DNA of 35,409 bases from an uncultured Lachnospiraceae bacterium (GTDB lineage Bacteria; Bacillota; Clostridia; Lachnospirales; Lachnospiraceae). The notes below the pieces were generated by a model. It was not told the DNA's origin and did not search any database. It saw only the letters and a program-made list of their open reading frames with translations. The stretch lies in the NCBI GenBank assembly GCA_900550285.1, contig URRW01000026.1, forward strand, positions 1 through 35,409. Reading direction: 5' to 3'. Shown here in pieces: positions 6,716 to 16,187 of the stretch (positions are counted from its first letter, which is position 1; the number at the start of each line of letters is the position of its first letter). The translations under genes were made by a program, and so were the position numbers.

Positions 6716-9700
6716 ATGGCAGCATCTGCACAAAGGGGCAGAAAAAAGCCTTCTGCCTCCGGCAGAAGCAGTTCACAGAAGAAAAAAAGCGTTTCCTCTT
6801 CCAGACGGAACGCTGCACAGATACAGGCGCAGAACGCGATCGTCAATGAGATCATCCTGATCGGCGTGTTTGCGCTGACGATCCTGTTGTTTTTATGTAA
6901 CTTCGGTGTGATCGGCGTCGTCGGCGACAAGATCAGCCGGGTGATGTTCGGCGTATTCGGGCTGACCGCCTATGCGCTGCCGGTTCTGGCGTTTGTGGCG
7001 ATCGCCTTTGGCATTTCCAATCAGGGAAACCGGGCGGCAGCCATGAAGCTGGCGGCAGGCGTCGTATTGTTTTTTGTGATCGGGGTGGTATGCGCCCTTA
7101 TTTCGCAGGGAAGCGTTTCGATGGCGGAGTATTCGCTCAAAGACATTTATACGGACAGCGCCGATCACCGGACGGGAGGCGGCGTGATCGCCGGTTCGCT
7201 GGCATGGGTTTTACAGCATTTCCTGGGGCTGATCGGAACGGTGCTTTTCGTTCTGGTGCTGGCGATCATCTGCACGGTCATTATCACGGAGCGTTCCTTT
7301 GTCAACAGCGTAAAAAATTCCGGACGCTATGTTTACGAGACGGCGCGGACGGATGCGATCCTGTATCGGGAGCGCAGCGAAAAACGCCGGGAGGAAAATC
7401 AGGAGCGCTACGCAAAAAGGCAGGAGGAAGCAGAGGAGAGAAGCCGCAGGCGGCTGGAGGAGGCTGCGGCGCGGCGCATGGAAGCGGAAGAAAGACGGGC
7501 AAGGCGTCTGCAGCTTAAGGAAGAAGAGCAGGCGCGGCAGGATGCCGAACAGCTTCTGCACGCCCATAAAAAAGTACCCGGCGTGATGGAGAGCACCGAT
7601 TTAAAGCGGGATCTTCCGAAGAGGACACCGGAGGACATGCACGAGATCACCCTGACGGAGCCGCCGGAGGAAAGGGTGGAAAAACGGACCGTCGTGCCGA
7701 TGGAGGCGACCGGCATGGATTTTGACCGGATCAATATCCATACGATGCAGCAGGATTTTGAAGAGGCTTCGGTTTCGGAGACGCCCTCTTATATGGAAGA
7801 GCCTGCGGCAGGGCAGGACAGCGGGGAACCCTTGAACGAAGACGGTTACATAGACCTTCCCCCGTGGGAAGAGATCCCGTCCCCGGCGCTGGAGCCGGTT
7901 CCGGACAAAGCGCCCGACCGGACGGAGCGGCTCGTCGTTCCCGAGGCGGACGTTTACCGGGATATGAAAGAAATCAGCTTTTCGCCGTCGTTCGGGCAGG
8001 AACAGCCTGCGCCGGATCCAGCGTATAAGGAAGCAGAATACGGGGAAGCGCTGCGGGAGGAGGCAGCGGAGGACTTTACGGCGGCAGTGAGCCGTCAGAT
8101 AAAGGAAGCGCCGGGTCGGCAGCGTCCCCGTCCGGCGGCAGTCCCCCGCCAGAGCGCGGCAAAAACGGAGGTCTTTTCTGCCGGGACGGCAGGGCAGACA
8201 AACGGGGCAAAGACATTTTGCACGGCGGACGCTGCATTTTATGCGGAAAAAGAAGCAAAGGCGAAGGCGGCAAGACCGCCCTATCAGAAGCCGCCCCTGT
8301 CCCTGCTTTCCAAAATCGAGCGAAAAAACAACGGCGACAGCGTCCGGGAGCTTAAAGAAACGGCGATGCGCCTGCAGGAGACGCTGCAGACCTTCGGCGT
8401 GCGCGTGACGATCACAGACATCAGCCAGGGGCCCGCCGTGACCCGCTACGAGCTTCAGCCGGAGCAGGGCGTAAAGGTAAGCAGGATCTTAAGCCTGACA
8501 GACGACATCAAGCTGAATCTGGCGGCGACGGACATCCGGATCGAGGCGCCGATCCCGGGCAAGGCGGCGATCGGCATCGAGGTGCCGAACAAGGAAAATA
8601 CGGCGGTGGGGCTGAGGGAGCTTCTGGAAACGAAGGAGTTTCAGGAGTTTTCTTCCAAAATCGCCTTCGCGGTAGGAAAGGACATCGCCGGGAAGGTGGT
8701 CGTGTCAGACATTGCAAAGATGCCCCATATGCTGATCGCAGGCTCCACCGGATCGGGTAAATCGGTCTGCATCAATACGCTGATCATGAGTATTTTATAC
8801 AAAGCGGATCCGTCTGAGGTCAAGCTGATCCTTGTGGATCCAAAGGTCGTGGAGCTTAGCGTTTATAACGGGATTCCCCACCTGCTCATCCCGGTGGTGA
8901 CCGATCCGAAAAAGGCGTCCGCCGCCCTGCAGTGGGGCGTAGCGGAAATGACCGACCGCTATAAGAAATTTGCGGACTACAACGTGCGCGACTTAAAGGG
9001 CTTTAACCGGAAGATGGAGGAGTTAAAGCAAAAGGGCGAAACCGGGCTTCCGGAAAAGATGCCCCAGATCGTCATTATCGTGGACGAGCTTGCGGATCTG
9101 ATGATGGTCGCGCCGGGAGAGGTGGAGGAATCCATCTGCCGGCTTGCGCAGCTGGCGCGCGCCGCGGGCATCCATCTGATCATCGCGACCCAGCGCCCTT
9201 CCGTGGACGTCATCACAGGACTGATCAAGGCGAATATGCCGAGCCGCGTGGCGTTTGCGGTATCCAGCGGTGTCGATTCCCGCACGATCCTTGACATGAA
9301 CGGCGCGGAGAAGCTTCTGGGAAAGGGCGATATGCTCTTTTACCCGCAGGGCTATTCCAAGCCGGTGCGCGTACAGGGTGCGTTTGTCTCCGACGGCGAG
9401 GTTTCTGCGGTGGTAGACTATCTGAAAAACCAGAACATCGGAAACGTCTACAGTCAGGATGTGGAGGAGAAGCTAAAGGACATGGGCGCTTCCGGGGCTT
9501 CCGGCTCGTCGGGAGGCTCCGAATACGATGCTTATTTTGCGGACGCAGGCAGGCTGATCATCGACAAGGACAAGGCGTCCATCGGTATGCTGCAGCGGAT
9601 GTTTAAAATCGGCTTCAACCGCGCCGCGCGGATCATGGATCAGCTTGCGGATGCAGGCGTTGTGGGAGAGGAAGAGGGCACGAAGCCCCGCAAGGTGCTC

Positions 9701-9745
9701 ATGGGAAGCGAGGAATTTGAGCAGCTTTTGGAAGAGATCGTTTAA
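6716..9745 (+). CDS. spoIIIE: DNA translocase FtsK/SpoIIIE
   Basis: Membrane-anchored ATP-driven DNA pump that moves chromosomes across division or sporulation septa. The 1009-residue product has a basic N-terminus, about four membrane segments (near 45-195), an Arg/Glu-rich predicted coiled coil (about 220-290), and a long acidic, proline-containing linker to about 530. The motor domain follows, with Walker A GSTGSGKS at 676-683 and Walker B IIVDELADLMM with D790/E791. A C-terminal winged-helix gamma domain contains DKASIGMLQRMFKIGFNRAARIMDQL. Length exceeds B. subtilis SpoIIIE (about 790), mainly in the linker. The start at 6716 has a GGAGGAAA site; an in-frame ATG at 6668 lacks one. Whether it also serves vegetative division like FtsK is unknown. 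Confidence 0.96.
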   Translation: MAASAQRGRKKPSASGRSSSQKKKSVSSSRRNAAQIQAQNAIVNEIILIGVFALTILLFLCNFGVIGVVGDKISRVMFGVFGLTAYALPVLAFVAIAFGISNQGNRAAAMKLAAGVVLFFVIGVVCALISQGSVSMAEYSLKDIYTDSADHRTGGGVIAGSLAWVLQHFLGLIGTVLFVLVLAIICTVIITERSFVNSVKNSGRYVYETARTDAILYRERSEKRREENQERYAKRQEEAEERSRRRLEEAAARRMEAEERRARRLQLKEEEQARQDAEQLLHAHKKVPGVMESTDLKRDLPKRTPEDMHEITLTEPPEERVEKRTVVPMEATGMDFDRINIHTMQQDFEEASVSETPSYMEEPAAGQDSGEPLNEDGYIDLPPWEEIPSPALEPVPDKAPDRTERLVVPEADVYRDMKEISFSPSFGQEQPAPDPAYKEAEYGEALREEAAEDFTAAVSRQIKEAPGRQRPRPAAVPRQSAAKTEVFSAGTAGQTNGAKTFCTADAAFYAEKEAKAKAARPPYQKPPLSLLSKIERKNNGDSVRELKETAMRLQETLQTFGVRVTITDISQGPAVTRYELQPEQGVKVSRILSLTDDIKLNLAATDIRIEAPIPGKAAIGIEVPNKENTAVGLRELLETKEFQEFSSKIAFAVGKDIAGKVVVSDIAKMPHMLIAGSTGSGKSVCINTLIMSILYKADPSEVKLILVDPKVVELSVYNGIPHLLIPVVTDPKKASAALQWGVAEMTDRYKKFADYNVRDLKGFNRKMEELKQKGETGLPEKMPQIVIIVDELADLMMVAPGEVEESICRLAQLARAAGIHLIIATQRPSVDVITGLIKANMPSRVAFAVSSGVDSRTILDMNGAEKLLGKGDMLFYPQGYSKPVRVQGAFVSDGEVSAVVDYLKNQNIGNVYSQDVEEKLKDMGASGASGSSGGSEYDAYFADAGRLIIDKDKASIGMLQRMFKIGFNRAARIMDQLADAGVVGEEEGTKPRKVLMGSEEFEQLLEEIV

Positions 9746-9837
9746 AAATGGGAAGGAAACTTTCCTGAGAATACGCTGAAAAAATCACACAGGCGGCAAA
9801 AGCCGTCTCCCGCCCGGGCGGGGAAAGGAGAATACAG
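9746..9837 (+). promoter_or_regulatory. structured leader before fhs
   Basis: The 92-base gap holds three inverted repeats: AGGAAACTTTCCT at 9754-9766; GGCGGC-AAAA-GCCGTC at 9792-9807, a six-pair stem with a tetraloop; and the perfect palindrome CCCGCCCGGGCGGG at 9809-9822. The last adjoins the AAAGGAG ribosome site (9824-9830). There is no T-run, so a standard intrinsic terminator is not supported, and I recognise no known riboswitch fold. Confidence 0.4.
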
Positions 9838-11508
9838 ATGAAAACAGATATTCAGATCGCACAGGAAGCACAGTTATGGCCGATCACGGAGGTCGCAAAA
9901 AAACTCGACATCCCGGAGGAGCAGATCGAGCAGTACGGCCGCTATAAGGCAAAGATTTCCGACGAATACTTAAATTCCATCCAGGACCGTCCGGACGGAA
10001 AGCTGATCTTAGTGACCGCCATCAACCCGACGCCTGCGGGCGAGGGCAAGACGACGACCAGCGTCGGCTTGGGGGAAGCCTTCGGGCAGATGGGCAAAAA
10101 AGCGGTGATCGCCTTAAGAGAGCCCTCTCTTGGCCCCTGCTTTGGCATAAAGGGCGGCGCGGCGGGCGGCGGCTATGCCCAGGTCGTTCCGATGGAGGAT
10201 TTAAACCTGCATTTTACGGGCGATTTCCATGCGATCACTTCAGCAAACAACCTGCTGGCAGCCCTTTTGGACAACCATATCCAGCAGGGCAACACCCTTG
10301 GCATCGATCCCAGACAGGTGATCTGGAAGCGCTGCGTGGACATGAACGACAGGGTGCTTAGAAACATCGTGGTAGGGCTTGGACAGAAGGCGGACGGAAC
10401 GGTGCGCGAGGATCATTTTGTGATCACGGTAGCGTCCGAGATTATGGCGATCTTGTGCCTTGCAGACGATATGAAGGACTTAAAGGAGCGGCTGGGACGG
10501 ATCGTGGTTGCCTATAATTATCAGGGAGAGCCCGTGACCGCTAAGGATTTACAGGCGGTGGGCGCGATGGCGGCGCTGCTGAAGGATGCGCTGAAGCCCA
10601 ACCTGATCCAGACGCTCGAGCATACCCCGGCGATCGTGCACGGCGGCCCCTTTGCCAACATTGCTCACGGCTGCAACTCCGTGCGCGCCACAAAGGCAGC
10701 CTTAAAAATGGCGGACTATGTGATCACGGAGGCGGGCTTTGGCGCAGATCTGGGCGCCGAGAAATTTTTTGACATCAAGTGCCGCATGTCCGGCTTAAAG
10801 CCCGACGCGGTCGTTTTGGTGGCGACAATCCGCGCGCTTAAATATAACGGCGGCGTTGCAAAGGAAGCGCTCTGCGAAGAAAATATGGAGGCGCTGAAAA
10901 AGGGCATCGTAAATCTGGAGAAGCATATCGAGAATCTTCAGAAATTCGGCGTTCCGGTCATCGTAACGCTCAATTCCTTCCTGACGGATACGGAGGCGGA
11001 GACGGATTTTGTACGCAGCTTCTGCGAAGAAAGAGGCTGTGAGTTCGCGCTCTCAAACGTCTGGGCAGAAGGCGGAAAGGGCGGCGTCGAGCTGGCGGAG
11101 AAGGTATTAAAATCCCTCGAAGAAAAGAAGAGCGCGTTCAAAGTCCTTTATGATGAAACCCTTCCAATCAAAGAAAAGATCGGTACGATCGCAAAGGAAA
11201 TTTACGGCGCGGACGGCGTTTCCTACACAGCGGAGGCGTCCAGACAGATCAAGAAACTGGAGGAAATGGGCTTTGGGAACCTGCCTGTCTGCATGGCAAA
11301 AACCCAGTATTCCCTGTCCGACAACGCGAAGCTTCTGGGACGTCCGGAGGGCTTTACGATCACGGTGCGCGATATTTACGTTTCGGCGGGCGCAGGTTTT
11401 GTGGTTGCGCTGACCGGAGCGGTCATGACCATGCCCGGACTGCCGAAGGCGCCGGCGGCATTCGGCATCGACGTGGATGAGGACGGAAAGATCACAGGGC
11501 TGTTTTAA
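9838..11508 (+). CDS. fhs: formate-tetrahydrofolate ligase
   Basis: ATP-dependent ligase joining formate to THF to give 10-formyl-THF, the entry of formate into one-carbon metabolism and a step of the Wood-Ljungdahl methyl branch. The 556-residue length is standard. The nucleotide loop PTPAGEGKTTTS spans about residues 64-75; other hallmarks are FGIKGGAAGGGYAQV, FTGDFHAITSANNLL and VRATKAALKMADYVITEAGFGADLGAEKF. The AAAGGAG site is spaced eight bases before the ATG. It stands directly before folD, so the two enzymes for consecutive folate steps are coupled. Its presence alone does not show acetogenesis; many purine-synthesising Clostridia have it. Confidence 0.97.
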   Translation: MKTDIQIAQEAQLWPITEVAKKLDIPEEQIEQYGRYKAKISDEYLNSIQDRPDGKLILVTAINPTPAGEGKTTTSVGLGEAFGQMGKKAVIALREPSLGPCFGIKGGAAGGGYAQVVPMEDLNLHFTGDFHAITSANNLLAALLDNHIQQGNTLGIDPRQVIWKRCVDMNDRVLRNIVVGLGQKADGTVREDHFVITVASEIMAILCLADDMKDLKERLGRIVVAYNYQGEPVTAKDLQAVGAMAALLKDALKPNLIQTLEHTPAIVHGGPFANIAHGCNSVRATKAALKMADYVITEAGFGADLGAEKFFDIKCRMSGLKPDAVVLVATIRALKYNGGVAKEALCEENMEALKKGIVNLEKHIENLQKFGVPVIVTLNSFLTDTEAETDFVRSFCEERGCEFALSNVWAEGGKGGVELAEKVLKSLEEKKSAFKVLYDETLPIKEKIGTIAKEIYGADGVSYTAEASRQIKKLEEMGFGNLPVCMAKTQYSLSDNAKLLGRPEGFTITVRDIYVSAGAGFVVALTGAVMTMPGLPKAPAAFGIDVDEDGKITGLF

Positions 11509-11531
11509 ACTGCCCGGAATGGAGAGTTTTT

Positions 11532-12377
11532 ATGGCACACATTATCGACGGAAAAGAGATTTCCCGCCAGATCAAGGCAGAATTAAAGGAGACGCTGGAC
11601 AAGTGGGCGGCGCAGCAGATCACGGCGACGCTTGCGGTCGTCCAGGTCGGGCACGATCCGGCTTCGGACGTCTATGTGCGCAATAAAAAACGCACCTGTA
11701 CGGAGCTTGGCATCCGCAGCCTTTCTTATGAGCTGCCGGAGAGCGTTTCCCAGAAGGAGCTTCTTTGTCTGGTGGAGGAATTAAACGGGCGGGAGGATGT
11801 GGACGGTATTTTGGTCCAGCTGCCCCTGCCGTCCCATATCGACGAGAAAGCGGTGCTGAACGCCGTTTCCCCAGAGAAGGACGTGGACGGCTTCCATCCG
11901 TATAACGTAGGGGCGCTGTCCTGCGGCGAGGACTGCTTTGTGCCTGCCACGCCCGCCGGGATCCTGGAGCTTTTAAAACGCTCCGGCATTGAGCTGGACG
12001 GAAAGGAATGCGTCGTTGTGGGACGCAGCAATATCGTAGGAAAGCCCGTGGCGCAGCTTCTTTTGGCGCAGAACGCTACGGTGACGGTGACCCATTCCCA
12101 CACAAGGGATCTGGCGGAAGTAACCCGCCGCGCGGACGTTTTGGTGGTGGCTGCCGGAAAGCGCCACCTGATCGGGGCAGAGCATGTAAAGCCCGGGGCG
12201 GTCGTCATCGACGCGGGGATGCACCGGGATGAAAACAATAAGCTTTCCGGCGATGTGGACTTTGAAAGCGTAAGCGGGATCGCGTCTGCGATCACCCCCG
12301 TCCCGGGAGGCGTGGGGCCTATGACGATCGCGATGCTGATGTATAATTGCGTAAAAAGCAGGAGAAGACGGTTATGA
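11532..12377 (+). CDS. folD: bifunctional methylene-THF dehydrogenase / methenyl-THF cyclohydrolase
   Basis: Cytosolic enzyme interconverting 5,10-methylene-, methenyl- and 10-formyl-THF, usually NADP-dependent. The 281 residues match the family. Y48 and K52 form the YxxxK catalytic motif in YVRNKK; the substrate loop reads VDGILVQLPLP; the nucleotide site is VVVGRSNIVGKPVAQLL near 157-173; and the C-terminus carries ITPVPGGVGPMTIAML. Start at 11532 has a GGAGAG ribosome site. It lies 23 bases after fhs and overlaps the following gene by four bases (ATGA), implying one transcript and possible translational coupling. Confidence 0.97.
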   Translation: MAHIIDGKEISRQIKAELKETLDKWAAQQITATLAVVQVGHDPASDVYVRNKKRTCTELGIRSLSYELPESVSQKELLCLVEELNGREDVDGILVQLPLPSHIDEKAVLNAVSPEKDVDGFHPYNVGALSCGEDCFVPATPAGILELLKRSGIELDGKECVVVGRSNIVGKPVAQLLLAQNATVTVTHSHTRDLAEVTRRADVLVVAAGKRHLIGAEHVKPGAVVIDAGMHRDENNKLSGDVDFESVSGIASAITPVPGGVGPMTIAMLMYNCVKSRRRRL

Positions 12378-13843
12378 AATGTCCCAAATGCGGTTCGCCC
12401 ATGGGCGAAGGGCAGATGTACTGCGGGCATTGCGGAACAGAAATTCAGATCGTACCCGAATTTGACACGGAGCTGGATCAAAATATGCGCGACGCGCTTT
12501 CGGAAACGGCAACCCAGATCGGAGGGACAGCTCCGGAAGAAGACGGCGCAGGAAAAAGCGCACCGCCAACAGAAGAGGCAGACAGGAAAAAGCTGCCCCA
12601 TCCGCCTAAAAGGCACCGGGGGCGTCGGATTGTCATCGTGCTTACCGCTTTTTTGCTGGCAGCCGCCTGCGCGGGCATCGCAGCGACCGTTTACTGGCGC
12701 AGCACGCCGGATTATCTTTACGGGCAGTCCAGAAAGCTGATGGAGCAAAAGGCGTTTGTTCCGGCGGCGCAGAAGCTGGAAGCCGCGCTTTTAAAGGATC
12801 CTGAAAACGTCCTTTATTTAAACGATCTGTCGGCGTGCTATTATGCGCTGGAGGAGTTTGAAAGGGCTGCCGGGCTGTGCCTTACGGCGATCCGGCTGGA
12901 CGGATCGGACGAAGAGGCGTACCGGCGCTACGTTTCCATCTGTGAACAGTACAAGGCTTACGGTGCAATCAACGATCTGATGCAGCAGTGCAGCGATATG
13001 CGGATCAGAAGCCAGTATCTGGACTATATGGCAAACCCGCCGGAATTTGACGTGCCGGAGGGAACCTATTACGAGGTGCAGAACGTAAAGCTGATCGCCA
13101 ATTCTGCGGGAACGATCTATTACACGACAGACGGGACGGCGCCGGATGAAAACAGCGCTGTGTATACCGCGCCGATCCCGCTGGAATCCGGGGAATATAA
13201 GATCCAGGCGCTGTTTGTCAATCAGTACGGGATCGCCAGCAGCCCTTCATCCGCGTCCTATTATATTGACATCCAGAAGCCGCAGGCGCCTGCCGTGCAG
13301 CCGCTTTCGGGTACATATGACAGACCGGCGCTGGTCAGCGTAGAAGTGCCGGAAGGATGTCAGGTCTATTATACGACAGACAGGACGGAGCCGGGGATCT
13401 CGGCGTCCTTGTATGAGGAGCCGTTCTGGATGCCCGTGGGCTATTCAAGCTTCCGCTTTGTGACGGTTTCCAAGGAAGGCGTGGCGGGGGAGATTGCGGA
13501 GCGGCAGTATACGCTGGATCTTCACCCTTTGATGAGCATTGAAGCGGCGTGCAACCAGCTGCTTTTAACTTTGAAAAATGCAGGCATGGTGGAAAACCTT
13601 CAGGGCAGCGTGACAGGCAGGGAGGGCAAAAACATTTACACCTATAAATACGCGCTGACGGTAAACGACCATCATTATTATTTATACCGCGAATATTATC
13701 AGGAGACCGACGGCACGAGCAATGCCACGGGAAACGATTATGTGGTCAATTATATGTCCGGGGAATGCTACCGGGCAGAACAGCTGGAAGATAAGAGCTA
13801 TAAGCTTTACAACATAGAAGCGCCGACAGACGGCGGCTTGTAA
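12374..13843 (+). CDS. zinc-ribbon, single-pass membrane protein with TPR-like and chitobiase C-terminal-type repeats
   Basis: 489-residue protein of unknown function. The N-terminus is a zinc ribbon (C3, C6, C17, C20) followed by an acidic linker and a membrane helix at about 85-108. A TPR-like helical part spans about 113-190. Two beta-sandwich repeats follow, each with a YYTTDGTAP- or YYTTDRTEP-like motif, typical of chitobiase/beta-hexosaminidase C-terminal-type domains (about 220-390). A final domain of about 110 residues is rich in Tyr. The likely topology is cytoplasmic zinc ribbon and extracellular repeats. It starts at ATG 12374, overlapping the folD stop by four bases, so translation may be coupled. 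Why such a protein belongs to a folate operon is unclear; a sensor or cell-surface role is a guess. Confidence 0.8.
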   Translation: MKCPKCGSPMGEGQMYCGHCGTEIQIVPEFDTELDQNMRDALSETATQIGGTAPEEDGAGKSAPPTEEADRKKLPHPPKRHRGRRIVIVLTAFLLAAACAGIAATVYWRSTPDYLYGQSRKLMEQKAFVPAAQKLEAALLKDPENVLYLNDLSACYYALEEFERAAGLCLTAIRLDGSDEEAYRRYVSICEQYKAYGAINDLMQQCSDMRIRSQYLDYMANPPEFDVPEGTYYEVQNVKLIANSAGTIYYTTDGTAPDENSAVYTAPIPLESGEYKIQALFVNQYGIASSPSSASYYIDIQKPQAPAVQPLSGTYDRPALVSVEVPEGCQVYYTTDRTEPGISASLYEEPFWMPVGYSSFRFVTVSKEGVAGEIAERQYTLDLHPLMSIEAACNQLLLTLKNAGMVENLQGSVTGREGKNIYTYKYALTVNDHHYYLYREYYQETDGTSNATGNDYVVNYMSGECYRAEQLEDKSYKLYNIEAPTDGGL

Positions 13844-13895
13844 TGCGCTCTTACCAATAAATTACAGTCCCTGCCGGACGGAAAGGTGAGAATTT

Positions 13896-14786
13896 ATGTA
13901 TCCAATTTTAGAAGCCAAACAACTGACCTCCAATATTTACTGGATGGAAGTAAAAGCGGAGCGGATCGCAAAATCCTGTCTGCCGGGTCAGTTCGTGATC
14001 GTGCGCACGGGCGCCGACAGCGAAAGGATTCCTCTGACCATCTGCGACTATGACAGAGAAAAGGGCACGATCATCATCGTTTTTCAGCCCGTGGGCGCAA
14101 GCACCCATGAGATGACCTCCTTAAAGGCAGGAGACGCGTTCTGCGATGTGGCAGGCCCGCTGGGATGCCCGTCCGATCTGACAAAGGAGAGTGCAGAAGA
14201 GCTGTCCCGCAAAAGGATCCTTTTTGTGGCGGGCGGCGTCGGAACAGCGCCCGTTTATCCGCAGGTAAAATGGCTGCATGAGCAGGGAATCGCCGCAGAC
14301 GTGATCGTGGGCGCAAAGACAAAGGAGCTGCTGATTCTGGAAGAGGAGATGAAAAAGGTCGCCGGGAATCTTTATGTGACGACGGACGACGGCTCCTACG
14401 GCAGAAGCGGCATGGTAACAAAGACCATCGAGGATCTGGTGGGACAGGAAGGAAAACAGTATGATCTGTGCATCGCCATCGGCCCCATGATCATGATGAA
14501 GTTTGTCTGCCTGACGACGAAAAAATTAAATATCCCGACGGTCGTATCCTTAAACCCGATCATGGTAGACGGCACCGGCATGTGCGGCGCGTGCCGCGTG
14601 ACGGTGGGAGGCAAAGTGAAGTTTGCCTGTGTGGACGGCCCGGAGTTTGACGGCCATCAGGTCAATTTTGACGAGGCGATGCAGCGCCAGCAGCTTTATA
14701 AGACGCAGGAGGGCAGGGCTTATCTTGCGGCGAAGGAAAAGGAGACGCACCACGGCGGATGCGGTCACTGCGGAGGTGAAGAATAA
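13896..14786 (+). CDS. nfnA: NfnA-type subunit of NADH-dependent ferredoxin:NADP+ oxidoreductase (FAD, [2Fe-2S])
   Basis: 296-residue ferredoxin-NADP reductase-like subunit. Seen: the flavin-binding RIPLTICDYD motif near 44-53, the nucleotide-binding FVAGGVGTAPVYPQ near 110-123, and a C-terminal cysteine set (C230, C233, C245) in MCGACRVTV and FACVDGPEFDGH, as expected for the [2Fe-2S] centre. With NfnB it would bifurcate electrons between NADPH, NAD and ferredoxin. The last bases encode a Cys/His-rich tail (HHGGCGHCGG). Ribosome site AAAGGTGAG precedes ATG 13896. Homologues are often labelled sulfide dehydrogenase or dihydroorotate dehydrogenase electron-transfer subunit; the adjoining nfnB makes NfnA the better name. 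Confidence 0.9.
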   Translation: MYPILEAKQLTSNIYWMEVKAERIAKSCLPGQFVIVRTGADSERIPLTICDYDREKGTIIIVFQPVGASTHEMTSLKAGDAFCDVAGPLGCPSDLTKESAEELSRKRILFVAGGVGTAPVYPQVKWLHEQGIAADVIVGAKTKELLILEEEMKKVAGNLYVTTDDGSYGRSGMVTKTIEDLVGQEGKQYDLCIAIGPMIMMKFVCLTTKKLNIPTVVSLNPIMVDGTGMCGACRVTVGGKVKFACVDGPEFDGHQVNFDEAMQRQQLYKTQEGRAYLAAKEKETHHGGCGHCGGEE

Positions 14787-16174
14787 TGGCGGATATGATG
14801 AAAAAAGTCCCCGTAAGGGAACAGGATGCAAAGGTGCGCGCCACAAATTTTGAAGAGGTGTGCTTAGGCTATGACGAGACGGAAGCGGTGGAGGAGGCAA
14901 AGCGCTGCTTAAACTGCAAAAACGCCCGCTGTATCGAGGGCTGCCCCGTTTCCATCAACATTCCGGGATTTATTGAGAAGGTAAAGGAGGGCGATTTTGC
15001 CGGCGCATATCAGGTGATCGGACAGTCCAGCGCCCTTCCGGCAGTGTGCGGCCGCGTCTGCCCGCAGGAGACGCAGTGCGAAGGACAGTGCATCCGCGGC
15101 ATCAAGGGCGACGCCGTTTCCATCGGCAAGCTGGAACGCTTCGTGGCGGACTGGGCGGCAAAGCAGGGCGTCCGTCCGGAAGGCGCGGCAGAGAAAAAGG
15201 GCAAAAAGGTTGCGGTGATCGGTTCCGGCCCTGCGGGGCTTACCTGCGCGGGCGACCTTGCAAAGCTGGGCTATGACGTGACCATCTTTGAGGCGCTCCA
15301 TGAGCCGGGCGGCGTGCTCGTTTACGGCATCCCGGAATTCCGTCTGCCAAAAGAGGACGTGGTAAAAAGGGAGATCGAAAACGTAAAATCTCTGGGCGTG
15401 ACCATCGAGACGAACGTGATCGTCGGAAAATCCGTGACCATCGACGAGCTTTTGAATGAAGAGGGCTATTCCGCAGTATTTATCGGTTCCGGCGCGGGTC
15501 TGCCCAAATTTATGGGGATCCCCGGCGAAAATGCCAACGGCGTTTTTTCCGCCAATGAGTATCTGACCAGAAGCAACCTGATGAAAGCGTTCCGCAAGGA
15601 CAGCGCGACGCCGATCATGGAAAGCAAGAAGGTAGCCGTTATCGGCGGCGGAAACGTGGCGATGGACGCGGCAAGGACAGCCCTGCGTCTCGGCGCGGAG
15701 GTGCACATCGTATACCGCAGAAGCGAGGAGGAGCTGCCCGCCCGTGCGGAGGAGGTGCATCATGCAAAGGAGGAAGGCATTATTTTTGACCTTCTGACAA
15801 ATCCTACAGAGATCCTCGAGGATGAGAAGGGCTGGGTAAAGGGCATGACCTGCATCCGTATGGAGCTTGGGGAGCCTGACGCTTCCGGCCGCCGCCGTCC
15901 CGTGGAGGTTCCCGGTTCGGAATTTACGCTGGAGCTGGATACGGTCATTATGGCGCTGGGCACGTCTCCGAACCCGCTGATTTCTTCGACGACGGAAGGG
16001 CTTGAGACGAACAAATGGAAATGTATCGTTGCCGACGAGACAAACGGCAAGACAACGAAAGAGGGCGTTTATGCCGGAGGCGATGCGGTGACGGGAGCCG
16101 CTACGGTCATTCTTGCGATGGGAGCCGGAAAAGCCGGGGCAAAGGGCATTGACGAATATCTTTCCGGGAAATAA
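14786..16174 (+). CDS. nfnB: NfnB-type subunit (glutamate synthase small-subunit-like, FAD, two [4Fe-4S])
   Basis: 462-residue homologue of the GltD family, also annotated gltA. Eight N-terminal cysteines in two sets (C41, C44, C49, C53 and C88, C92, C98, C102) suit two [4Fe-4S] clusters. The FAD site is VAVIGSGPAGLTCAGDLAKLGYDVTIFE, and the NADPH site is VAVIGGGNVAMDAARTALRLGAEVHIVYRR. The C-terminus has YAGGDAVTGAATVILAMGAGKAGA. The ATG overlaps the nfnA stop by one base (TAATG) with a GGAGGTGAA site, typical of a stoichiometric pair. No large glutamate synthase subunit gene is nearby, which supports the Nfn role over GltD. Confidence 0.92.
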   Translation: MADMMKKVPVREQDAKVRATNFEEVCLGYDETEAVEEAKRCLNCKNARCIEGCPVSINIPGFIEKVKEGDFAGAYQVIGQSSALPAVCGRVCPQETQCEGQCIRGIKGDAVSIGKLERFVADWAAKQGVRPEGAAEKKGKKVAVIGSGPAGLTCAGDLAKLGYDVTIFEALHEPGGVLVYGIPEFRLPKEDVVKREIENVKSLGVTIETNVIVGKSVTIDELLNEEGYSAVFIGSGAGLPKFMGIPGENANGVFSANEYLTRSNLMKAFRKDSATPIMESKKVAVIGGGNVAMDAARTALRLGAEVHIVYRRSEEELPARAEEVHHAKEEGIIFDLLTNPTEILEDEKGWVKGMTCIRMELGEPDASGRRRPVEVPGSEFTLELDTVIMALGTSPNPLISSTTEGLETNKWKCIVADETNGKTTKEGVYAGGDAVTGAATVILAMGAGKAGAKGIDEYLSGK

Positions 16175-16187
16175 GGAGGGCTGGACG

